Below, piece after piece: positions 1 to 6,945 of a stretch of 11,739 nt of DNA. Each line of letters opens with the position of its first letter. Position 1 is the first letter of the stretch. A program made the position numbers and the translations under genes. The DNA comes from Deltaproteobacteria bacterium (GTDB lineage Bacteria; Desulfobacterota; DSM-4660; Desulfatiglandales; HGW-15), in NCBI GenBank assembly GCA_016929815.1, contig JAFGIC010000507.1, positions 1 through 11,739 on the forward strand, given 5' to 3'. The notes beneath the pieces are model-generated. The model saw nothing but the letters and a program-made list of their open reading frames with translations, was not told the DNA's origin and did not search any database.

Positions 1-2
1 AG

Positions 3-41
3 GGAGATTACGCATTTGATCTGACTATTGAAAGGATTTAG
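3..41 (+). CDS. Possible 3' end of an upstream gene (partial)
   Basis: The frame beginning at base 3 is open from the window edge and reads GDYAFDLTIERI before a TAG stop at 39-41. Twelve codons are too few to identify a family, and an open frame of this length arises easily by chance. The alternating hydrophobic and charged residues would suit the last beta-strand of a globular protein. Genes for MglA-type GTPases often follow a Roadblock/MglB partner, so an upstream gene would be expected, but nothing here identifies it. Confidence 0.3.
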   Translation, partial: GDYAFDLTIERI

Positions 42-160
42 ACCATTATTCATCAGGAATTCGGCAGATGAGAAGGACTTTTTTCATTGAGCACATAGGC
101 ATAATATCCAAGTATATTTTAAGATAGATAAAATGCAGGGTAAAAGAAAAGGATAATTAC

Positions 161-766
161 ATGGCCTCTATTAATGCAAAAGATAAAGTTATTGAATGCA
201 AGATTGTTTATTACGGGCCTGGAAGGGGAGGAAAAACAACCAACCTGGAATATATTCACAAGGCCGGGAAAAAGTATATTACCAGCGACATGGTGTCCAT
301 CAATACCAAGGGTGACAGGACCCTGTTCTTCGATTTTCTCCCCATAGGTTTGGGGAAAGTCAAGGGATATGATGTAAAGGTTCAGTTATATACCGTGCCC
401 GGTCAAACGAAATACAACTCCACCAGAAAGATGGTGCTTAAGAATGTCGATGGTATAGTCTTTGTTGCGGATTCCCTGGAGATACGCAGAAAGGCGAATA
501 TGTTGTCTCTTAAAAATCTTCAGGACAACCTCAAGGAACAAAACATGAGCATATTCAAGATACCGCTCGTTATCCAGTTCAATAAAAGGGATTTGAAGGA
601 CCAGGGCATACCTATTATGCCGGTTGAACTGATGGAAAAAGAATTGAATACCAAGCTGAAATGTCCTTCCTTTGAGGCGAGTGCCCTTAAGGGGTCAGGA
701 GTAGCCGACACCTTGAAGAAATGTCTGTCTCTTACGATAAAAAAGATCCATGAGGAATTATCATGA
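161..766 (+). CDS. MglA-family small Ras-like GTPase
   Basis: A 201-residue bacterial Ras-like GTPase of the MglA family, cytoplasmic molecular switches that set cell polarity and motility in Myxococcus and act in unknown pathways elsewhere. Visible motifs are the P-loop GPGRGGKT (19-26), switch I DRTLFFDFLP (52-61), switch II TVPGQ (78-82), the base-recognition motif NKRD (141-144) and SAL (174-176). From memory of M. xanthus MglA, the intrinsic arginine finger R53 and catalytic Q82 occupy the same positions here, so GTP hydrolysis is probably retained. The P-loop has R22-G23 where Myxococcus has L-C. There is no membrane segment or lipidation signal. The start is preceded by AAAAGGA seven bases upstream. 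The stop lies 18 bp before the DUF4388/cNMP gene, which suggests co-expression. No MglB/Roadblock gene is visible in the window. Family is certain; role is not. Confidence 0.93.
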   Translation: MASINAKDKVIECKIVYYGPGRGGKTTNLEYIHKAGKKYITSDMVSINTKGDRTLFFDFLPIGLGKVKGYDVKVQLYTVPGQTKYNSTRKMVLKNVDGIVFVADSLEIRRKANMLSLKNLQDNLKEQNMSIFKIPLVIQFNKRDLKDQGIPIMPVELMEKELNTKLKCPSFEASALKGSGVADTLKKCLSLTIKKIHEELS

Positions 767-784
767 ATATGGTAACAGGATGCA

Positions 785-1954
785 ATGACAGATAATATAG
801 TCTTTTCCGGCAGCCTTCGTTTCGTGTCTCTTGCCGATGTTTTTCAATTGCTGGGCGGGAATAACTGCACTGGCACACTCAATCTTCGCAGCCAGTTTAC
901 GGAATATCCAGGTGTTATCTATTTCGTAAACGGAAACCCGATAAACGCATCCTATGGTGACCTGAAAGGTATTGAGGCCGTTTATTCTCTTTTCGGGTGG
1001 ACAGACGGGAGCTATGAATTTTATGAAGAGACGCTGACCGGGATTGACCGAGTTATAAATCAAAGCAGGATGGAGGTTGTCCTTGACGCCCTGAGGATGC
1101 TTGATGATGGGGAAGTCAAGAAATTAGGGCCGCCTGTTTCAGAACAGAAGGAAATAAAAAAGAAGCGGTCTGAAAAGGAATTTCTCCATGCCATTAAAGG
1201 CCCCCTTGTAGATTATATTTATGTCATCAGGGAAGAGTTTTATCAGGACGGCGCCCCCATTGTAAGGGAGGGCAAATACGGGAAGTGGTTATGGGTTGTT
1301 TATGAAGGGACTGTAAGGGTAACAAAAGAGACAAAGAGGGGACAACTTACGCTTGCCAGGCTGGGCGAGGGTTGTTTCATAGGTACAATAAGAGCGCTCT
1401 TGTTCGGGGAATATGAACGAAATGCCACAGTAACCGCTGACGGAAATGTCAGACTGTGTATTTTAGATGCCGAGCCGCTGTATCACGAATATTCATTATT
1501 ATCTGAAGATTTCAGGAAGGTGCTGCTAAGCCTTGATAAAAGGCTGAGGATATTGAATGAAAAAATTGTTCAGATATATGTTAACGAAGATCATGATAAC
1601 GGTTTGACAAAGAATAAGGTCTTTCAGGATAAATCCCGTTTGGAGACTGATCTTTATATTATTCAAAAAGGGACAGCAGATATTATCGGCAAGGGCTCGA
1701 GAGGAAAATTTAAGCTCTTGTCATTAGACAGAGATGATGTCTTCGGGAAGATTCCTTTCATGGATTTCGGCCACGAACCGGGATCAGCGTCGGTCATGGT
1801 GTCAAATCCCATTAATGTGGACAGGCTTGACACCAGGGCGCTTCAGGCAGAATACGATAATCTTTCACAGACGTTCAGAAATTTTATCTTCAACACAGCC
1901 ACAAACATATCCATGACAACGAAGCTTCTCTATCAATTGCTGGGAAAGTCCTAG
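785..1954 (+). CDS. DUF4388 protein with tandem cNMP-binding-like domains
   Basis: A 389-residue cytoplasmic protein. Residues 5-105 look like a DUF4388 (PATAN-like) domain, with the typical opening FSGSLRFVSLADVFQLL and later GVIYFVNGNPINA. Residues 112-132 are a charged linker. Residues 140-260 have a cyclic-nucleotide-binding (CRP/PKA regulatory) beta-roll pattern, including YEGTVRV and RLGEGCFIG, ending in ERNATVTA (211-218). The phosphate-binding cassette is altered: the usual FGE is F-I-G-T, although R212 is kept. A second, weaker beta-roll follows at 262-370 (LYIIQKGTADI, DDVFGKIPF). There is no DNA-binding helix-turn-helix, so this is probably not a transcription factor. It may sense a ligand or scaffold proteins for the GTPase encoded 18 bp upstream; that is inference from adjacency. 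AGGA lies four bases before the ATG. Domain assignments are by eye; the second cNMP domain is the least certain. Confidence 0.8.
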   Translation: MTDNIVFSGSLRFVSLADVFQLLGGNNCTGTLNLRSQFTEYPGVIYFVNGNPINASYGDLKGIEAVYSLFGWTDGSYEFYEETLTGIDRVINQSRMEVVLDALRMLDDGEVKKLGPPVSEQKEIKKKRSEKEFLHAIKGPLVDYIYVIREEFYQDGAPIVREGKYGKWLWVVYEGTVRVTKETKRGQLTLARLGEGCFIGTIRALLFGEYERNATVTADGNVRLCILDAEPLYHEYSLLSEDFRKVLLSLDKRLRILNEKIVQIYVNEDHDNGLTKNKVFQDKSRLETDLYIIQKGTADIIGKGSRGKFKLLSLDRDDVFGKIPFMDFGHEPGSASVMVSNPINVDRLDTRALQAEYDNLSQTFRNFIFNTATNISMTTKLLYQLLGKS

Positions 1955-2010
1955 CATCATTCATTAGTTAAGATCCATTCATTCTACAATAATAATAGGG
2001 TTTATCAGCA

Positions 2011-3915
2011 ATGAAACAGGTAATCCTCGGCACGGCAGGGCATATTGATCACGGAAAGACATCGCTTATCAAGGCTTTGACAGGAATAGACACCGACCGC
2101 TTGAAGGAAGAAAAAGAACGCGGCATTACCATAGAACTAGGCTTCGCCTACCTTAATCTGCCCAGTGGTCAGTTGCTTGGCATTGTTGATGTGCCGGGCC
2201 ATGAAAAGTTTGTAAAGAACATGGTAGCAGGAGCCACGGGAATAGATATTGTGGCGATGGTAATCGCTGCGGATGAGGGCGTTATGCCCCAGACAAGGGA
2301 ACACCTGGATATTTGTAAACTCCTTGGCGTCAGTGCCGGTCTGGTTGTCCTGACAAAAATCGATATGGTGGATGACGACTGGCTGAAACTTGTCAGGGAG
2401 GATTTGACGGAATTTTTTTCAGGCACATTTCTTGAGAATGCCCCTGTCATCGAGGTTTCTTCTATAACAGGACAGGGAATAGAAAACCTGCTTAAGACTA
2501 TTGATGAACTTGTTAATAAGGTTCCTGAAAGGGAAACGGGAAATTTTTTCCGTCTCCCGGTGGACCGGGTTTTTACAATGAAGGGCTTCGGAACCGTTGT
2601 AACAGGCACCACTATATCGGGAACCATAAAGACCGGGAGTGATATCACGATTTATCCGCAGGGGATATCGTCAAAGATTAGGGGTATCCAGGTCCATAAC
2701 CGCGAAACCGACCATGTGAAGTCAGGACAGAGGACGGCAATCAATATTCAGGGAATTGAAAAGGAACAGATAGAAAGGGGCGATGTCCTTGCTGCCAGGG
2801 ATACCCTCAGGGCAACTCATATGATGGATGTTGAGATTGAACTTTTATCAAGCGCCCAGAAGAAACTCAAAAACAGGTCTAAATGCCGTTTTCATTCAGG
2901 TACCGCTGAAATCATAAGTACGATAATTCTTCTTGACAGGGATGAATTGAAACAGGGTGAAAGTTGTTTTGCCCAGATAAGGCTCGAACAGCTCACCTCA
3001 GTCCTTGCGGGAGACCGTTTTATATTAAGAAGCTATTCTCCTGTCAGGACGATAGGTGGAGGCAGAATACTCAACCCCCTGCCTTTTAAAAAGAAACGTT
3101 TTTCAAGAGATGCCCTTCTGGAATTGGAGACATTAAATAAAGGTGGTCTCATGGAGAGGACAGAGGAATTCGTGCGCATGGGGAAATACCAAGGGAGGGA
3201 CTATGGCGAATTGCGCTTTTTGACTGATTCAGGCGAGAAGAAGCTTGATGAGACCTTAAACATCCTGTCGGCGCAAAGGAAGGCCACCCAGTATAACAGG
3301 GAGAACAGGGTCTTTATTCACAATGAGTATATCAAGAAGGCCATGAGTGAAATAACCGCGATAATAAGCAGGTATCATGATGAATTTCAGCTCAAGGCGG
3401 GCATTATGAAGGAGGAACTGCGGTCCAGAAGCTTCGGATCGGGCAACCAGAGGCTTTTTAATTATATCGTAGGGGAAATGACAAATGAAGGCACGATTGT
3501 CCAGGATAAAGAGCTTCTGCGACTAAAGGAGCACAGGGTGACCTTTGCCGCCGACCAGGAAAAAACGCGGCAGGAGATAGAGGATATTTATCTTAAGGGC
3601 GGCATTCAACCCCCCTATTTTAAAGAATTAAAAGACCGGCTACCCGCCAGGGATTCAGCCGCTGTCCTTGATGTCCTGGTAAAGGACGGAGTACTGGTCA
3701 AGGTAAAGGAAGACCTTTATTTTCATCGCAATACGCTTGATGATCTGGAAAAGAGGCTGGTCTCCTTTTTAAAAGAAAATCCGGATATCAGCATGCCTCA
3801 GTTCAAGGATATAACAGGCGCATCACGGAAATACACTGTGCCGCTGATGGAATATTTTGACCGCATACAAATCACCGTAAGGGTAGGGGACAACAGGGTG
3901 TTGAGGAAGAGGTAG
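2011..3915 (+). CDS. selB: Selenocysteine-specific elongation factor SelB
   Basis: SelB delivers selenocysteinyl-tRNA(Sec) to the ribosome at UGA codons followed by a SECIS hairpin. At 634 residues it has the usual full length. The GTPase domain shows GHIDHGKT (10-17), DTDRLKEEKERGITIELGF, DVPGHE (60-65) and TKID (115-118). EF-Tu-like beta-barrels follow to about 350 (RLPVDRVFTMKGFGTVVTGT, then a barrel ending IGGGRILNP). The C-terminal half is the winged-helix region that binds SECIS RNA, ending with the characteristic ASRKYTVPLMEYFDR near 604-617. The presence of SelB implies that the organism makes selenoproteins. No selA, selD, tRNA-Sec or Sec-containing reading frame is visible here. The ribosome-binding site is weak (AGGG ten bases upstream). 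The gene ends in tandem stops TAG-TGA, the second of which would guard against readthrough. It sits 56 bp after the DUF4388 gene and 57 bp before cinA. Confidence 0.97.
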   Translation: MKQVILGTAGHIDHGKTSLIKALTGIDTDRLKEEKERGITIELGFAYLNLPSGQLLGIVDVPGHEKFVKNMVAGATGIDIVAMVIAADEGVMPQTREHLDICKLLGVSAGLVVLTKIDMVDDDWLKLVREDLTEFFSGTFLENAPVIEVSSITGQGIENLLKTIDELVNKVPERETGNFFRLPVDRVFTMKGFGTVVTGTTISGTIKTGSDITIYPQGISSKIRGIQVHNRETDHVKSGQRTAINIQGIEKEQIERGDVLAARDTLRATHMMDVEIELLSSAQKKLKNRSKCRFHSGTAEIISTIILLDRDELKQGESCFAQIRLEQLTSVLAGDRFILRSYSPVRTIGGGRILNPLPFKKKRFSRDALLELETLNKGGLMERTEEFVRMGKYQGRDYGELRFLTDSGEKKLDETLNILSAQRKATQYNRENRVFIHNEYIKKAMSEITAIISRYHDEFQLKAGIMKEELRSRSFGSGNQRLFNYIVGEMTNEGTIVQDKELLRLKEHRVTFAADQEKTRQEIEDIYLKGGIQPPYFKELKDRLPARDSAAVLDVLVKDGVLVKVKEDLYFHRNTLDDLEKRLVSFLKENPDISMPQFKDITGASRKYTVPLMEYFDRIQITVRVGDNRVLRKR

Positions 3916-3972
3916 TGAAAGATATCTATTCGCAGATAGTCGAATATCAAACACTATAATCAGGATAACAAC

Positions 3973-5220
3973 ATGGTCACAAAGGCCGAGATACTTGCCG
4001 TGGGGACCGAACTCCTTATGGGGCAGATTGCCAATACCAATGCCCAGTATATTTCCGCTAGGCTGCCGGACGTGGGGATCGGTGTGTATTATCACAGCGT
4101 TGTAGGGGATAATCGTGAGAGGCTCAGGGATGTCCTGCGCCTTGCGATTTCCCGCTCCGACCTTTTAATCACAACCGGCGGGCTCGGCCCCACAAAGGAT
4201 GACCTCACCAAGGAGACCATTGCCGAGTTATTTGATCGCAGACTTATTACCCATCAGGAGAGCCTTGACAGACTCAAGGCCTTTTTTAATAGTCTGAAAA
4301 GGCCTATGACTGAAAACAATCTCAAACAGGCAAATATGCCGGACGGGGCTATTGTCCTCAGGAACAATAACGGGACCGCCCCAGGCTGTATAATGGAAGA
4401 AAAGGGAAAAATCGTAATAATGCTTCCTGGACCCCCGTCGGAGATGAAGGTTATGTTTGAAGAGGGTGTTATACCCTTTCTATCGGAGAGATCGGATTCA
4501 AGGATAGTCTCGCGATTCCTGAGGATTTTCGGGATAGGCGAGTCCTCCATGGAGGATGCGATCAAGGATCTGATAGAAAATCAATCTAATCCGACAATAG
4601 CGCCCTATGCAAAGGAGGGAGAATTGGCGCTCAGGATAACGGCAAGATACCCGAAGGACGGCGGCTCCAAGGATCTCATCGCACCGATCGAGGAAGAGAT
4701 AAAGAAAAGACTGGGCGTCAAGGTGTACAGCTCCAATAACAAGGGCTTGGATGAGGTGGTCTCGGAGATGCTCCTTGAGACAAACACCTCAATAGCGATT
4801 GCCGAATCATGCACGGGCGGGCTCATATCTGCAAGGCTTACTGAGACGCCGGGGATCTCCAGGGTATTCAACCGCGGGATCATCTCATACAGCAACCAGG
4901 CAAAGATAGAAGATCTTCACGTGAAAAAGAGAACTCTTGAAAGGTTCGGGGCCGTCAGCAGGGAAACGGCGATAGAGATGGCAAAGGGTGTCAGGAACAT
5001 CTCAGAGACCGATCTCGGACTGTCGGTGACAGGAATTGCCGGCCCTGACGGCGGCTCGCCTGAAAAGCCCGTGGGGCTTGTGTATATAGCACTGGATTGC
5101 AGGGAATCGACCGAGTGCAAGGAGCTCAATCTCTGGGGGAGCAGAAACAGGATCAGGAATGTTACCGCGCTATATGCCTTTGATATGATCAGAAGAAGAC
5201 TTTTAGAAAGGAAAGATTAG
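3973..5220 (+). CDS. cinA: CinA: nicotinamide-nucleotide amidase / damage-inducible protein
   Basis: A full-length, two-domain CinA of 415 residues. The N-terminal COG1058 (MoCF-like) domain, about 4-170, carries EILAVGTELLMGQIANTNA and ITTGGLGPTKDD (66-77). In characterised homologues this domain has ADP-ribose pyrophosphatase activity. The C-terminal PncC domain (about 257-412) deamidates nicotinamide mononucleotide to recycle NAD breakdown products. It shows AESCTGGLISARLTETPG with the probable catalytic Ser279, then SVTGIAGPDGG (351-361) and the closing N-R-I-R-N-V segment. The start gives the standard N-terminus and has AGGA seven bases upstream. Co-directional with selB at 57 bp spacing, so probably one transcript. 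Despite the historical competence name, no DNA-uptake genes are nearby. Nothing looks truncated. Confidence 0.96.
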   Translation: MVTKAEILAVGTELLMGQIANTNAQYISARLPDVGIGVYYHSVVGDNRERLRDVLRLAISRSDLLITTGGLGPTKDDLTKETIAELFDRRLITHQESLDRLKAFFNSLKRPMTENNLKQANMPDGAIVLRNNNGTAPGCIMEEKGKIVIMLPGPPSEMKVMFEEGVIPFLSERSDSRIVSRFLRIFGIGESSMEDAIKDLIENQSNPTIAPYAKEGELALRITARYPKDGGSKDLIAPIEEEIKKRLGVKVYSSNNKGLDEVVSEMLLETNTSIAIAESCTGGLISARLTETPGISRVFNRGIISYSNQAKIEDLHVKKRTLERFGAVSRETAIEMAKGVRNISETDLGLSVTGIAGPDGGSPEKPVGLVYIALDCRESTECKELNLWGSRNRIRNVTALYAFDMIRRRLLERKD

Positions 5221-5269
5221 ATATCAATTCAATAGACTAGACGGCAAAATAGGCGATATAATATTTTAT

Positions 5270-5297
5270 GGAACCTTTGCTTCCACGTATTGTCTAA
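5270..5297 (+). promoter_or_regulatory. Candidate ECF sigma-E-type promoter for the HtrA gene
   Basis: GGAACCT (5270-5276), a 15-base spacer and GTCTAA (5292-5297) closely match the E. coli sigma-E consensus as I recall it (GGAACTT, about 15-17 bases, TCTGA or GTCTAA). Transcription would start near 5303 and give a leader of about 68 bases before the ATG at 5372, which is preceded by AGGAGG (5361-5366). degP is a classic sigma-E target in proteobacteria, so the position fits the function. Whether this organism's ECF factor uses the same motif is inference. Confidence 0.5.
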
Positions 5298-5371
5298 AAA
5301 GACGTAAGCCAAAGAACTAAGACGCCATGACACAGGTTCAGACGTCAGGGTAATAAAATAAGGAGGATCTT

Positions 5372-6892
5372 ATGAAGATAAAATCCATTATAAAAAACAA
5401 TAGACACTCTATCATTTTTAAATCATTTATCATGGTTTTTGCGTTGCTTTCGGCAGTCATTGTCTTACCTTCAGCATACCAGGGCGCTGATCAATGCCTC
5501 GCAGCCTCCGCTGTGCCTGGGTCATTTGCTGAACTGGTAAAACAGGCCAGTCCGGCGGTTGTACACGTTGCAGTGGAGAAGACAACAAAGGTGACGACAC
5601 AGTTTTCTACACCCTTCGGGGAGAATTCACCATTCGGGTACAGTGATCCCTTCGAGTTTTTCAGGCGTTTTTACGGAGATCAGATGCCGGAGGAATATGA
5701 CTACACACAGCAGGGGCTTGGAACAGGTTTTATAATAGATAAGGAAGGGCACATCCTCACAAATAATCACGTTGTTGAAGGGGCGGATAAGATAACGGTC
5801 ACACTTTCGGGTAATAAGGAGTACGAGGCCAAGGTCATAGGCACGGATTCCAAGACGGATCTGGCCCTTATCAAGATCGAGGATGCCAAGGATCTGAAAC
5901 CCCTTACACTGGGAGACTCGGACAAACTGGAAGTGGGCGACTGGGTAGTGGCTATCGGAAATCCATTTGGCCTTGATAATACTGTTACGGCAGGCATAGT
6001 AAGCGCGAAATACAGAAGATCCCTTGGGACCGCTTCCTATGAAGATTACATACAGACAGACGCGGCAATAAATCAGGGGAACAGCGGCGGACCACTGATG
6101 AACACAAACGGAGAGGTAATAGGCATCAATTCCAGCATATATTCCCAGACGGGCGGGAGCATAGGGATCGGTTTCGCCATCCCAATCAATATGGCAAAGA
6201 CCCTTCTTCCGCAGTTGAAAAAGGGCAAGGTTGTCAGGGGATATATGGGTGTATATATCCAGGATATCACATCCGAGCTTAATGAATCTATGGGTCTGAG
6301 CCTTAAGGATACCAAGGGCGCCCTTGTTACCGATGTGACCGAAGGCGGGCCTGCTGATAAGGCAGGATTAAAATCAAGGGATGTTATCATAACCTTTGAC
6401 GGCAAGGAGGTTAAGGACAGCACCGAACTCCGTCTTATTGTCTCATCAACCCCTGTGGACAAGGTTGTCAAGGTCGATGTCCTTCGAAAAGGGGAAAAGA
6501 AGGTCTTTGATTTAAAGGTAGGAGAGCTTCAGGATGATGAAGATGCTGAAGATACACAAAATTACAATCAGTTCCAGGGCAGGGGTAACAGGAATGAGAA
6601 TCAGCTTAACCAGCTGGGCTTTTCAGTAGGAGAGATCACGTCCGAGAGGGCCAGACAATATAGCCTGACTGATAAGTCCGGTGTAATGATCCTTGAGGTT
6701 CAGAATAATTCCCCGGCTTCCGAGGCAGGCCTTTCAGCCGGTATGGTTATTGTTGAAATGGACAATGAGAAGATAAACGATTTAAACCAGTTTAACAGAA
6801 AGATCGGAAGTTACAAGACTGGAGATATAATTGTGTTTAAGGTAAAAAGCGGGGAAGGATCCATATTCCTGACGCTTAAGGTAGAGGATTAG
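5372..6892 (+). CDS. Periplasmic HtrA/DegP-type serine protease with two PDZ domains
   Basis: An envelope quality-control protease-chaperone of the Do/DegP/DegQ family, 506 residues. A positively charged start and a hydrophobic stretch (13-36) give a signal peptide or uncleaved anchor; AASA near 44-47 could be a cleavage site. The trypsin-like domain (about 52-285) has the full triad: His133 in LTNNHVVEG, Asp163 in KTDLALI and Ser238 in NQGNSGGPL. An F/P/E-rich insertion at 77-112 matches the LA-loop position. PDZ1 covers about 287-385 and PDZ2 about 412-505, joined by an acidic then Asn/Gln-rich linker (387-412). A strong AGGAGG lies five bases before the ATG. A sigma-E-like promoter lies upstream, so it is probably expressed separately from cinA under envelope stress. 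Choosing between degP and degQ by name is not possible from the sequence. Confidence 0.95.
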   Translation: MKIKSIIKNNRHSIIFKSFIMVFALLSAVIVLPSAYQGADQCLAASAVPGSFAELVKQASPAVVHVAVEKTTKVTTQFSTPFGENSPFGYSDPFEFFRRFYGDQMPEEYDYTQQGLGTGFIIDKEGHILTNNHVVEGADKITVTLSGNKEYEAKVIGTDSKTDLALIKIEDAKDLKPLTLGDSDKLEVGDWVVAIGNPFGLDNTVTAGIVSAKYRRSLGTASYEDYIQTDAAINQGNSGGPLMNTNGEVIGINSSIYSQTGGSIGIGFAIPINMAKTLLPQLKKGKVVRGYMGVYIQDITSELNESMGLSLKDTKGALVTDVTEGGPADKAGLKSRDVIITFDGKEVKDSTELRLIVSSTPVDKVVKVDVLRKGEKKVFDLKVGELQDDEDAEDTQNYNQFQGRGNRNENQLNQLGFSVGEITSERARQYSLTDKSGVMILEVQNNSPASEAGLSAGMVIVEMDNEKINDLNQFNRKIGSYKTGDIIVFKVKSGEGSIFLTLKVED

Positions 6893-6902
6893 CAGTCACA
6901 GG

Positions 6903-6941
6903 AAAGGGCATTATGCAACCAATGGTTGCATAATGCCCTTT
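6903..6941. terminator. Bidirectional terminator between HtrA gene and aspS
   Basis: A perfect inverted repeat with an 18-bp stem (6903-6920 pairs with 6924-6941) and a three-base loop. The arms begin AAAGGGCATTATGC and end with the complement, so each strand has AAA before and TTT at the base of the stem. It lies 10 bp after the HtrA stop and 4 bp after the aspS stop on the other strand, exactly where convergent genes need termination. The T-tract is only modest on either side. Confidence 0.85.
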
Positions 6942-6945
6942 GCCT

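Noticed and set aside
1985..1990. TACAAT as a -10 element for selB
   Set aside because: No -35 hexamer is found at 16-18 bases upstream, and the spacer is AT-rich, so the match carries little weight.
3921..3949. Imperfect inverted repeat GATATCTATTCG ... CGAATATC between selB and cinA
   Set aside because: Pairing needs a four-base bulge and the arms are AT-rich. No T-tract follows, so it is not a credible terminator or riboswitch.
3955..3960. Perfect TATAAT upstream of cinA
   Set aside because: It has no recognisable -35, and a transcript from it would start within a few bases of the ATG, leaving out the ribosome-binding site. Probably chance in AT-rich spacer DNA.
5269..5285. Hairpin TGGAA-loop-TTCCA as a cinA terminator
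   Set aside because: The stem is only five base pairs with no following T-run. It is better explained as part of the sigma-E-like promoter.
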